In this document: in pieces, positions 23,429 to 30,603 of the stretch
Numbering within the stretch: the stretch's first letter is position 1
How the letters are laid out: each line of letters begins with the position of its first letter
Assembly (NCBI GenBank): GCA_045542485.1
Contig: JAZQLC010000050.1
Span: 1-32,378 of the forward strand
DNA from: SIG575 sp045542485
GTDB lineage: Bacteria; Bacillota; Clostridia; Oscillospirales; Acutalibacteraceae
Reading direction: 5' to 3'
DNA length: 32,378 nucleotides
Made by a program: the position numbers and the translations under genes
Notes under the pieces: generated by a model
What the model saw: the letters and a program-made list of their open reading frames with translations, nothing else
Told to the model about the DNA's origin: nothing
Database searches by the model: none

Positions 23429-23463
23429 TAAAAAATAACCTGATTCACACAGAATCAGGTTAT
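23429..23463 (-). terminator. Terminator of the PRPP synthetase gene
   Basis: A 12-bp perfect stem (plus 23435-23446 with 23452-23463, core AACCTGATTC / GAATCAGGTT) has a 5-base loop. A T-run follows on the minus strand. Confidence 0.9.
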
Positions 23464-23474
23464 CTGAATAAACC

Positions 23475-24671
23475 TTATTTGCTTGAGTGGTCAGGAACAT
23501 TGAAACCTTTTGAAGTAAGCAATTTATAGATTCTGTCAGCAGGGTTAAGGAGTTTGCTAACAGAAAGGTCATGGTTGAGTGTATCAACAATATATGAAAT
23601 ATATTTAGATAAGTCAACCTCACAGTACCATTCTCTTTCGAGCAGTTCAGGGGTTCTGTAAATAAGGTTTGTTGTAAACACTTTGTCGATCATTCCTTCA
23701 GCGTAAGCTTTATCGAACGCTTCAAGACCTTCGCAGAAAAGACCAAAGCTTGTACATACAAAAATTCTCTTAGCCTTGAGTGCTTTGAGTTTTCTGCCGA
23801 CTTCAATCATTGATTCTCCTGATGAAATCATATCATCAACGATGATAACGTCTTTGCCTTCAACATTGTCACCGAGGAATTCGTGAGCAACGATGGGGTT
23901 TCTGCCGTTTACGATAACAGAATAATCTCTTCTCTTATAGAACATACCGAGTTCAACACCAAGAACTGTTGAATAGTAGATACATCTACCCATACCGCCT
24001 TCGTCAGGAGAGATAATCATAAGATGATCTTTATCGAAGTTGATATCGGGAATATTCTTAACGATTGCCTTAATCATCTGATATGTAGGCTGAACATTTT
24101 CAAAACCGTTAAGAGGAATTGCGTTCTGAACTCTGGGGTCATGAGCATCAAATGTGATGATGTTGTCAACACCCATATATGCACAAAGCTCCTGTAATGC
24201 AATAGCACAGTCGAGTGATTCTCTTGAAGAACGCTTGTGCTGTCTGCCTTCATAAAGCATAGGCATAATAACTGTAATTCTTCTTGCTTTACCTGCAATT
24301 GCACTGATAGCTCTTTTGAGGTTAGCGTAATGGTCATCGGGACTCATATAATGAGTTTTACCACAGATTTTATAACTAAGTCCGTGATTAAACATATCAC
24401 ATACAATGAAAATATCAAAACCTCTGACGGTTTCACTGAGTGATGCCTTACCTTCGCCGGTGCCAAAACGAGGGAAATGCATATTCAGAAGATAAGAATC
24501 TCTTTTGTAACCTGCGAAAGCAATTGTTGTCATATGTTCGTTTTCGCGGTCTGTTCTCCATCTGACAAGATATTTGTCAATTTTTGCTGCAAGTTCCTCA
24601 CAACCGGGCAAGGCAATAATACCAAGCTGTCCAACAGGTATTGTGTCAAACTTTTCATTAGAATTCGGCAT
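23475..24671 (-). CDS. prs: Ribose-phosphate pyrophosphokinase, long form
   Basis: This enzyme makes PRPP from ribose 5-phosphate and ATP for nucleotide, His and Trp synthesis. I start it at the ATG at 24671 (398 residues). An in-frame GTG five codons earlier lies inside the GGAGG ribosome binding site and is unlikely. The PRPP-binding loop VDDMISSGES is at 278-287. The ATP/flexible-loop region reads MPMLYEGRQHKRSSRES (137-152), and FDAHDPRVQNAIPLNGF replaces the usual DLHAxQIQGFF. At 398 residues it is longer than the common 310-320-residue enzyme. It matches an extended, divergent form that I associate with clostridia. Single-gene unit with promoter and terminator. Confidence 0.88.
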   Translation of the reverse strand: MPNSNEKFDTIPVGQLGIIALPGCEELAAKIDKYLVRWRTDRENEHMTTIAFAGYKRDSYLLNMHFPRFGTGEGKASLSETVRGFDIFIVCDMFNHGLSYKICGKTHYMSPDDHYANLKRAISAIAGKARRITVIMPMLYEGRQHKRSSRESLDCAIALQELCAYMGVDNIITFDAHDPRVQNAIPLNGFENVQPTYQMIKAIVKNIPDINFDKDHLMIISPDEGGMGRCIYYSTVLGVELGMFYKRRDYSVIVNGRNPIVAHEFLGDNVEGKDVIIVDDMISSGESMIEVGRKLKALKAKRIFVCTSFGLFCEGLEAFDKAYAEGMIDKVFTTNLIYRTPELLEREWYCEVDLSKYISYIVDTLNHDLSVSKLLNPADRIYKLLTSKGFNVPDHSSK

Positions 24672-24722
24672 TTTTACTTCCTCCACAATATTTAGTCGAA
24701 TTTTGTTACAACACGCATATAT

Positions 24723-24750
24723 ATTGTATCATTCTTTTCTTGATTTGAAA
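24723..24750 (-). promoter_or_regulatory. Candidate promoter of prs
   Basis: On the minus strand TTTCAA (plus 24745-24750), 16-base spacer, TACAAT (plus 24723-24728). The -35 box is weak. Confidence 0.5.
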
Positions 24751-24783
24751 ACGGTTTAGATGAAATATTTTTAAAAAAAGTAG

Positions 24784-24824
24784 TAAAAAAAATAGGTGAC
24801 TTTTGTAAAAAGGCACAAAAGTCA
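24784..24824 (-). terminator. Terminator of the CDF transporter gene
   Basis: Perfect 10-base arms TGACTTTTGT (plus 24797-24806) and ACAAAAGTCA (24815-24824) are present. The minus strand then reads into a long T-run, seen as A on plus at 24784-24792. Confidence 0.88.
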
Positions 24825-24834
24825 GCTACAAGTG

Positions 24835-26010
24835 TCAGGATATACCTGCATAATCTCTGTCAACAGTGATTACGCAGTTGTAGTTAGGATGTTTTTCTCT
24901 TACTTTGTCAGTAATGCTTTTTATAGTTTCCTCTTCTGTTGCTTTAACATGATAGGGCAGAACAACATCGAATATCAGATTTGTATGCGTAGGACCACTT
25001 ACCATTCTGAAATCATGTATTGTCAGAGCACTGTTTATTTCGCTGATTACTTCGATAACCATTTCTTTGTTTCTTGTTACTTCCTCATTATTTGTTTCAA
25101 TAGGGTCGCAGTGGGCGACGAGTTCGATACCATATTTCTTTTTTATTTCCAACTCAATGTTATCCATAATTTCGTGTGTAATCAGAATATTTGCATCTGC
25201 AGGTACCTCAATGTGCACACTGCCGAATGTTTTGACAGAGCCATAATTATGAATGATGAGGTCGTGTATTCCTACAACATTATCAAAGGATAAAATTGTT
25301 TTTGCAAGATCATCCACAAGCTCTTTATCAGGTGCTTCACCGAGAAGGGGGTTGAGAGTGTCTCTGACAATATTTATACCGGCAATAAGTATAATTATTG
25401 CAACAATTACCCCGAGTATGCCGTCAATGTTGAGCCCGGCAAATCGCGCGAGAAGCATTGAAATTATAGTGACGAGTGTTGCGCCACTGTCACTGAGGCA
25501 GTCTGTGAAAACAGCTGTCATAGCTGAAGAATTAATTGCTTTGCCCAGCTTTCTGTTAAAAAGGCCGAGCCACAATTTGCCGAGAATTGAAAGAACAAGA
25601 ACAACTATTGCCCAAGTGCTGTAAATGATTTCAGTAGGATTTATTATTCTTTCAATTGATGTTTTCATCAGATCAATACCGAATATCAGTACGATAAAAG
25701 CAACGATAAGTCCTGATATGTATTCGATTCTTCCGTGACCGAACGGGTGAGATGTGTCGGCCGGTTTGTTGGACATTTTGAAACCGATAAGCGTTATGAT
25801 TGAAGAACCTGCATCTGAAAAATTGTTCACAGCATCCGCGGTGATTGAAATACTGCCTGAAAAAGTGCCGATTACAAGTTTTGCACAAGCAATAATCATA
25901 TTTGTCACAATGCCTACCGTGCCACTGAGTACACCGTATTTTTCGCGGACAGCGTTGTTTGTTGTATCTTCGTGGTTTTTTACAAAAAGCTTCAGAAGAA
26001 GAGAAGTCAT
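24835..26010 (-). CDS. Cation diffusion facilitator transporter, Mn-type site
   Basis: This 391-residue CDF-family antiporter exports divalent metal ions. Six transmembrane segments fill about residues 28-215. The transport site is formed by N62-x3-D66 in TM2 (VNNFSD) and D170-x3-D174 in TM5 (TDCLSD). An N-D-D-D site is what I know from manganese exporters such as MntE rather than the Zn-type H/D sites, so Mn2+ is the most likely substrate (inference). SHPFGHGR follows TM2 as in the family. The C-terminus has the usual cytoplasmic metal-binding domain and roughly 90 more residues (ending near VITVDRDYAGIS) that resemble a second copy of that domain. The start has GGAGTG upstream. Confidence 0.9.
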   Translation of the reverse strand: MTSLLLKLFVKNHEDTTNNAVREKYGVLSGTVGIVTNMIIACAKLVIGTFSGSISITADAVNNFSDAGSSIITLIGFKMSNKPADTSHPFGHGRIEYISGLIVAFIVLIFGIDLMKTSIERIINPTEIIYSTWAIVVLVLSILGKLWLGLFNRKLGKAINSSAMTAVFTDCLSDSGATLVTIISMLLARFAGLNIDGILGVIVAIIILIAGINIVRDTLNPLLGEAPDKELVDDLAKTILSFDNVVGIHDLIIHNYGSVKTFGSVHIEVPADANILITHEIMDNIELEIKKKYGIELVAHCDPIETNNEEVTRNKEMVIEVISEINSALTIHDFRMVSGPTHTNLIFDVVLPYHVKATEEETIKSITDKVREKHPNYNCVITVDRDYAGIS

Positions 26011-26037
26011 AATATCACTCCAAAAAATATTTGTTAA

Positions 26038-26066
26038 ATTTTACCACTAAATTCAGGTCAAGTCAA
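26038..26066 (-). promoter_or_regulatory. Promoter of the CDF gene
   Basis: On the minus strand TTGACT (plus 26061-26066), 17-base spacer, TAAAAT (plus 26038-26043). It is divergent from the ABC-F promoter about 20 bases away. Confidence 0.78.
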
Positions 26067-26088
26067 TATTTTTGAGTGTATAGTTATG

Positions 26089-26118
26089 TTGACACGGTAT
26101 ATGATTTTATAGTAAAAT
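26089..26118 (+). promoter_or_regulatory. Promoter of the ABC-F operon
   Basis: A consensus TTGACA (26089-26094), 18-base spacer, TAAAAT (26113-26118). It lies 32 bases before the start codon. Confidence 0.75.
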
Positions 26119-26150
26119 AATACAGATATAAAATTATTAGGAGAATTATA

Positions 26151-27746
26151 ATGTTAAGTACATCTAACATTGGTCTGCAGTATGGTGGCAGAACACTTTT
26201 TGAACACGTATCCCTTAATTTTTCACAGGGAAATTGTTATGGAATAATCGGTGCCAACGGTGCAGGTAAATCTACTTTTCTTAAAATTCTTTCCGGTGAA
26301 ATAGAACCGAATAAAGGCGAAGTTATTATTACTCCCGGGGAAAGAATGTCTGTACTCAAACAGGACCACTTTGAATTTGACGAATTTGATGTTATAAGAA
26401 CGGTCCTTCTCGGCAATAAAAAGCTTTGCGAGATTATTGATGCGAAAGAAGAACTATACGCAAAAGAAGACTTTACCGAAGAGGATGGCATCAGAATAAG
26501 TGAACTCGAAGAAGAGTTTGCGGAAATGGACGGTTGGAGCGCTGAAAGTGATGCTGAAATTCTTCTCAATGGTCTTGGCGTTACAAATGAATATCACTAT
26601 ATGAAAATGGCTGAGCTTGACAATGATATCAAAGTGAAAGTTCTTCTTGCACAGGCTCTTTTCGGAAATCCCGATATTCTTCTTATGGACGAGCCTACTA
26701 ACCATCTTGATATTGATGCAATCCGTTGGCTCGAGGATTTCCTTATGGAGCTTGACAGTGTTGTTATTGTTGTCAGCCACGACAGACATTTTCTTAATAA
26801 AATCTGCACACACACGGTTGATGTTGATTACGGAAAAATCACAATGTATGTGGGTAACTATGATTTCTGGTACGATTACACACAACTTGCTCAGAGACAG
26901 ATGCGTGAGCAAAATAAGAAAACCGAAGCTAAGATGAAAGAATTGCAGGAGTTTGTTGCTCGATTCAGTGCTAATGCATCAAAGTCTAAACAAGCAACAA
27001 GCCGTAAAAAACTCCTTGAAAATCTCGTGCTTGAGGAAATTCCTGTTTCTTCACGCCGTTTCCCATATGTTGCTTTCAAGCCTGATAGGGATATCGGAAA
27101 CGAGGTTCTTACTGTTTCAAATCTTTCAAAAACCATCGGTGACAGAAAAGTGCTTGATAATGTGAGCTTTGTCATAACTCCCAACGAAAAAGTTGCTTTT
27201 ATCGGTACTGATGCTGTTGCAAAGACAACACTTTTCAAAATTCTTGCAGGTGAAGAAGAGCCCGATGAGGGAACATTCAAGTGGGGTGTTACTACATCAC
27301 AGTCTTACTTCCCCAGCGATAACTCAAAATATTTCGATGGTTGCGAAGATAATCTTCTTGACTGGATAAGAAGATATTCCGACCTTGTTTTTGAAACCGA
27401 TGTCAGAGGTTGGCTCGGGAGAATGATGTTTTCAGGCGAAGAAGCAACTAAAAAAGCAAGTGTCCTTTCAGGTGGCGAAAGAGTCCGTTGTATGCTGTGC
27501 AAGATGATGCTTTCAGGTGCTAATGTGCTTATTCTTGATGAACCGACAAACCATCTTGACCTTGAATCTATTGCAGCGCTCAATGATGGTCTTGCTAAGT
27601 TTACCGGTGCACTTCTTTTTACTTCTCACGACCATCAGCTTGTGCAGACAGTCGCAGACAGAATTATAAAAATTGACGAAGATGGTTTCTATGATAAGAA
27701 GCAGACATATGATGAATACCTTGAAGAAAAAGCAGCAAAGCAGTAA
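26151..27746 (+). CDS. ABC-F family ATPase, YbiT-like
   Basis: ABC-F proteins are soluble twin-ATPase factors that act on the ribosome. The 531 residues contain two ATP-binding domains joined by a charged linker (around QNKKTEAKMKELQEF), with no membrane segments. The first Walker A is canonical (GANGAGKST, 34-42). Its signature reads LDNDI at 156-160 instead of LSGGQ, a degeneracy that also occurs in E. coli YbiT. The second Walker A is GTDAVAKTT at 352-360, lacking two of the usual glycines. Its signature LSGGERVR at 439 is normal. Both Walker B regions read LDEPTNHLD-like. Overall it fits YbiT-like proteins rather than antibiotic-resistance ABC-F. It is first in an operon with a HAD hydrolase and a YlmH-like protein. 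Confidence 0.9.
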   Translation: MLSTSNIGLQYGGRTLFEHVSLNFSQGNCYGIIGANGAGKSTFLKILSGEIEPNKGEVIITPGERMSVLKQDHFEFDEFDVIRTVLLGNKKLCEIIDAKEELYAKEDFTEEDGIRISELEEEFAEMDGWSAESDAEILLNGLGVTNEYHYMKMAELDNDIKVKVLLAQALFGNPDILLMDEPTNHLDIDAIRWLEDFLMELDSVVIVVSHDRHFLNKICTHTVDVDYGKITMYVGNYDFWYDYTQLAQRQMREQNKKTEAKMKELQEFVARFSANASKSKQATSRKKLLENLVLEEIPVSSRRFPYVAFKPDRDIGNEVLTVSNLSKTIGDRKVLDNVSFVITPNEKVAFIGTDAVAKTTLFKILAGEEEPDEGTFKWGVTTSQSYFPSDNSKYFDGCEDNLLDWIRRYSDLVFETDVRGWLGRMMFSGEEATKKASVLSGGERVRCMLCKMMLSGANVLILDEPTNHLDLESIAALNDGLAKFTGALLFTSHDHQLVQTVADRIIKIDEDGFYDKKQTYDEYLEEKAAKQ

Positions 27747-27758
27747 TGAGGTTAATTT

Positions 27759-28424
27759 ATGATTAAGGCAGTCGTTTTTGATATGGATGGCCTTATGTTT
27801 GATACTGAAAAAGTCGGCATAAGGACCTGGAGAACACTTTCAGAAGAACTTGGATATCCGAAACTTGATGGTTTGATTTATACTTGTTTCGGTACCAATC
27901 ACAACTACAAAAGAAAGTATTTTGCTGAGGTGCTCGGCGAAGATTTCCCTTATGATACTTTTTGCAGACGCGAAGTTGAGGTAACTTGTGAAACGCTTCG
28001 TAAAGAGGGGATTCCACACAAGAAAGGTCTTGTTGAACTTCTTGAGTATCTTAAAGAAAACTCAATCAAATGCGCTGTTGCTACTTCAACTCCTCAGCAT
28101 CCCGGGGTTGATCATATCAGAAATGCAGGTGTTTTTGATTATTTTGATGCGATTATTACAGGTGATATGACGGAAAAAGGAAAACCGGCACCTGATATTT
28201 ATCTCAAAGCCTGTGATGAAATTGGTGTCGAGCCTCAGTTTGCAATGGGACTTGAAGATAGCTTTAACGGCGTAAGAGCTATTCATTCAGCAGGGATGAA
28301 ACCAGTTATGATTCCTGATATGGTTGAACCTGATGATGAAATGAGAAGCAAATGCTATGCAATTAAAGAATCTTTGCTTGATGTTATCGATTTGATTCAG
28401 GAATTGAATTTTGTTGAGGAATAA
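27759..28424 (+). CDS. HAD hydrolase, beta-phosphoglucomutase-like
   Basis: This 221-residue HAD subfamily IA protein (PGMB/phosphatase-like) has motif I FDMDGLMFDTE with the DxD nucleophile pair. Motif II is VATST, and the motif III lysine is in EKGKPAPDIYL. Motif IV is GLEDSFNGVRA. The small helical cap lies between motifs I and II. It should dephosphorylate, or mutate phosphate on, a sugar phosphate or similar metabolite; the substrate is unknown. It starts 12 bases after the ABC-F stop with TGAGG upstream, and is followed after 15 bases by the S4-domain gene. Confidence 0.88.
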   Translation: MIKAVVFDMDGLMFDTEKVGIRTWRTLSEELGYPKLDGLIYTCFGTNHNYKRKYFAEVLGEDFPYDTFCRREVEVTCETLRKEGIPHKKGLVELLEYLKENSIKCAVATSTPQHPGVDHIRNAGVFDYFDAIITGDMTEKGKPAPDIYLKACDEIGVEPQFAMGLEDSFNGVRAIHSAGMKPVMIPDMVEPDDEMRSKCYAIKESLLDVIDLIQELNFVEE

Positions 28425-28439
28425 CATTCGGAGGAATCA

Positions 28440-29225
28440 ATGAACGAAGACAGCATTCTTGTATCATATGCTTATGATAAATTGGTTAAATGTACGGATG
28501 ATTATGTTATTACATCAACATCTTTCCTTGATGTCAGACAACAATCCTTACTTCTTACTGAGTTTTCAAAGCAAAATGATGTAAAAGTAATACTTTATGG
28601 CGGTTTTGATACATCTGAGAGAAATGTGATGCTTTTTATTCCGCAGTACCTTGATATTACTGATTTCGACTCATTAAGCGGTTATTTTTCTGAGAATTCC
28701 GATGATAACCCTTTATGTGTTCTCAGACTTGAGAAAGATTCTTTTTCGTCGGTGACACATCGTGATTACCTTGGCGCGTTAATGGGTCTCGGTATAAAAA
28801 GAGAAACAATAGGTGATATTCTTGTAAACGAAAAGGGTGCAGAGCTCATTGTTCTGAAAACAGTTGCTGAATACATTATCAGTGAGTTAAAGTCAGTTGG
28901 CAGGGCGACAGTTTCTGTAAAAGAAATATCTTTTGATGAAATAAGAAATGCTGCCTCAAATATAAAAGAAGAAACTGTCAATGTTTCATCTATGAGACTT
29001 GATAATATAGTTTCAGCTTGTTACAGACTTTCACGCTCCGAGAGTGCACAGGCAATTCTTTCCGGGAGCGTGTTTGTCAATTCCGTACAGAGTCTCAAAT
29101 GTGATAAAAAGGTCAGCATCGGTGATAAGATAGTTTTTCGTTCAAAAGGAAAAGTGATTCTCCGAGAATTTTCAGGCGTGTCGAAAAAGGGAAGAAATTT
29201 TATAAAAATTGATGTTTATATATGA
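28440..29225 (+). CDS. ylmH: YlmH-like S4-domain RNA-binding protein
   Basis: This 261-residue protein matches the YlmH family. The central block HRDYLGALMGLGIKRETIG and the following DILV are typical. The C-terminal S4 domain (about residues 181-240) contains MRLDNIVSACYRLSRSES and AILSGSVFVN. YlmH-type proteins bind ribosome-associated RNA or peptidyl-tRNA on 50S subunits, and Bacillus YlmH has been tied to ribosome quality control. In many Gram-positives ylmH lies in the division/cell-wall cluster; here it follows an ABC-F ribosome factor and a HAD hydrolase. A GGAGG site precedes the ATG at seven bases. No terminator is evident before the carAB promoter. Confidence 0.85.
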   Translation: MNEDSILVSYAYDKLVKCTDDYVITSTSFLDVRQQSLLLTEFSKQNDVKVILYGGFDTSERNVMLFIPQYLDITDFDSLSGYFSENSDDNPLCVLRLEKDSFSSVTHRDYLGALMGLGIKRETIGDILVNEKGAELIVLKTVAEYIISELKSVGRATVSVKEISFDEIRNAASNIKEETVNVSSMRLDNIVSACYRLSRSESAQAILSGSVFVNSVQSLKCDKKVSIGDKIVFRSKGKVILREFSGVSKKGRNFIKIDVYI

Positions 29226-29232
29226 TTTTCCC

Positions 29233-29262
29233 TTGACAAATGATCACTTTTTGATATATAAT
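29233..29262 (+). promoter_or_regulatory. carAB promoter
   Basis: TTGACA (29233-29238), 18-base spacer, TATAAT (29257-29262), both consensus. Transcription would begin near 29269, about 28 bases before the leader frame. Confidence 0.82.
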
Positions 29263-29296
29263 TATTTGATTTAAATTATAAGATTGGGTGTTTGAA

Positions 29297-29416
29297 ATGA
29301 AACAGAAGTATTCTTGTTATTCTTTCACAACTGAACAGACTCAAAAAAGTCCCGCTGTCAGCGGTGTTTCAGCCATCTTATTTTTTGAATTTGAGCAGTA
29401 TCATTTTTTAAAATAG
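29297..29416 (+). CDS. Possible 39-residue leader peptide of carAB
   Basis: ATG at 29297 opens 39 codons (MKQKYSCYSF ... FEQYHFLK) ending in TAG at 29414-29416. A weak GGGTG site stands six bases upstream. It lies just downstream of the promoter start and ends exactly where the first leader hairpin begins. The second half contains T6 tracts at 29381-29386 and 29404-29409, encoding part of a Phe-rich segment, and a small hairpin CCGCT-GTC-AGCGG at 29352-29364. It has no Arg codon, which argues against arginine-specific stalling. No homologue is recognised; it may equally be an RNA region that is open by chance. Confidence 0.42.
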   Translation: MKQKYSCYSFTTEQTQKSPAVSGVSAILFFEFEQYHFLK

Positions 29417-29459
29417 GCTATATTATTCTCTTTATAGCCAATAATTTTTGTTAAAGTAT

Positions 29460-29495
29460 TGGCTGATTTTTAAAAATCGGCCATTTATTATATTT
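29460..29495 (+). terminator. Putative attenuator hairpin in front of carA
   Basis: TGGCTGATTTTT (29460-29471) and AAAAATCGGCCA (29472-29483) pair completely, one pair being G-T. The apex is AT-rich and TTTATTATATTT follows. It is weaker than the operon-end terminators in this window, as expected of a conditional terminator. Confidence 0.45.
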
Positions 29496-29532
29496 GCAGT
29501 TATGCAAAAATCTGAGAATGGGAAGTATGTCT

Positions 29533-30603
29533 ATGAAAAAGGTTTACATTGTCCTTGAAGATGGCAGTATCTTTGAAGGAAAATCATTCGGTGCTGAAGG
29601 AGAAGCATTGGGTGAACTTGTTTTTACAACTTCAGTTGTAGGTTATGTGGCAGCACTTACTGACCCACGCTATTTTGGTCAGATTATTCTGCAGACATTT
29701 CCTCTTATCGGAAACTATGGTTATATAAGTGAACAGCGTGAAAGCGACAAGGTATGGGCAAAAGCATATGTTGTACGCGAATACTGTGAGAATCCATCTA
29801 ACTTCAGATGTGAATGTACTCTTGATGAGTATCTTAAAGCTCAGGGTGTTGTCGGTGTATACTATGTTGACACGAGAGAAATCACACAGCATATCCGCGA
29901 AAACGGTGTTATGAATGCAAAGATTGTTTCAAGCCTTGATGATATTGACTATGAAGAAATCAAGTCTTACAGAATTGTAGATGCGGTAAAATCAGTTTCA
30001 GAAGGAAAAACTGAAACATTCGGAGCAGATAACGATGGTGTTCGTGTTACTGTTCTCGATTGCGGATACAAAAAGAATGTTGTTTCATCTCTGCTTGAGA
30101 AGGGTTGTGTTGTGACTTCACTTCCTTCAACTTCAACAGCAGAAGAAATTCTTGCAACAAAACCTGACGGAGTTGTTATTTCAGATGGTCCCGGTAATCC
30201 TGCTGAAAATACAGAAATTATTGCGGAAATTTCAAAGTTTGTAGGTGAAATTCCTGTATTTGCTGAGGGTCTCGGTCATCAGCTTCTTGCACTTGCAAAC
30301 GGTGCGGAAATCGAAAAACTTAAATTCGGTCACCGTGGTGCAAATCAGCCTGTCAAGAGCCTTAAAACAGGTAAGACTTATATCACAAGCCAGAATAACG
30401 GCTATACAGTAAACGCTGAAAGCGTTGAAAAATGTGGTGGTAAGGTTACATACATCAATGTTAACGACGGCACTTGCGAAGGTATTGATTATGAAGATAA
30501 AAATGCTTTCTCTGTTCAGTTCCATCCGGAATCAGATCTTAATGAGAGAGATGCAGATAAAATTTTTGATTGTGTAGTTAAAATGATGGGAGGTAAAAAC
30601 TGA
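29533..30603 (+). CDS. carA: Carbamoyl-phosphate synthetase small subunit lacking the catalytic Cys
   Basis: CarA normally hydrolyses glutamine and feeds ammonia to CarB for carbamoyl phosphate (arginine and pyrimidine synthesis). I start it at the ATG at 29533 (356 residues), with GGGAAG seven bases upstream; earlier in-frame starts lack a site. The N-terminal CPSase_sm domain is intact (FTTSVVGYVAALTDP, PLIGNYGY, DTREITQHIR). The C-terminal class I amidotransferase domain keeps DGPGNPA, LGHQLLALANGA, KFGHRGANQPV and H331/E333 in FHPES. However, the nucleophile motif GICLGHQ reads AEGLGHQ, putting Gly246 in place of Cys, and SQNHGY reads SQNNGY (N289). Glutaminase activity should therefore be lost, leaving a structural partner for ammonia-dependent CarB. 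It overlaps carB by one base. Confidence 0.92.
   Translation: MKKVYIVLEDGSIFEGKSFGAEGEALGELVFTTSVVGYVAALTDPRYFGQIILQTFPLIGNYGYISEQRESDKVWAKAYVVREYCENPSNFRCECTLDEYLKAQGVVGVYYVDTREITQHIRENGVMNAKIVSSLDDIDYEEIKSYRIVDAVKSVSEGKTETFGADNDGVRVTVLDCGYKKNVVSSLLEKGCVVTSLPSTSTAEEILATKPDGVVISDGPGNPAENTEIIAEISKFVGEIPVFAEGLGHQLLALANGAEIEKLKFGHRGANQPVKSLKTGKTYITSQNNGYTVNAESVEKCGGKVTYINVNDGTCEGIDYEDKNAFSVQFHPESDLNERDADKIFDCVVKMMGGKN

Larger units (their letters stand above)
29226..29532 (+). promoter_or_regulatory. carAB leader region with candidate transcription attenuator
   Basis: This gene-poor stretch holds the carAB promoter, a 39-codon leader frame (29297-29416) and a set of competing hairpins. Hairpin A:B is GGCTATA (29416-29422) with TATAGCC (29433-29439). 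Hairpin B:C is AGCCAATA (29436-29443) with TATTGGCT (29457-29464). Hairpin C:D is TGGCTGATTTTT (29460-29471) with AAAAATCGGCCA (29472-29483), one G-T pair, followed by a T-rich stretch. B and C are each shared, so B:C excludes the other two. The leader stop codon ends at the first base of arm A. C:D has the form of a terminator and B:C that of an antiterminator. No PyrR-binding loop or T-box sequence was recognised. Confidence 0.6.

Noticed and set aside
24672..24686. GTG start for prs five codons upstream
   Set aside because: The GTG overlaps the GGAGG ribosome binding site that serves the ATG at 24671.
26454..26912. 152-codon antisense frame within the ABC-F gene
   Set aside because: It lies wholly opposite a well-conserved gene, with no ribosome binding site or family match.
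29297..29416. Arginine-responsive leader peptide
   Set aside because: The frame contains no Arg codon, so classical arginine-codon stalling cannot apply.
29494..29532. TTG start for carA 13 codons upstream
   Set aside because: It follows the attenuator hairpin with no ribosome binding site, while ATG 29533 has GGGAAG at seven bases and matches the family start.
29269..29532. T-box riboswitch or PyrR-binding leader before carA
   Set aside because: I do not see the T-box core (AGGGTGGNACCGCG-like) or the PyrR anti-antiterminator loop consensus; the competing hairpins are of a different kind.
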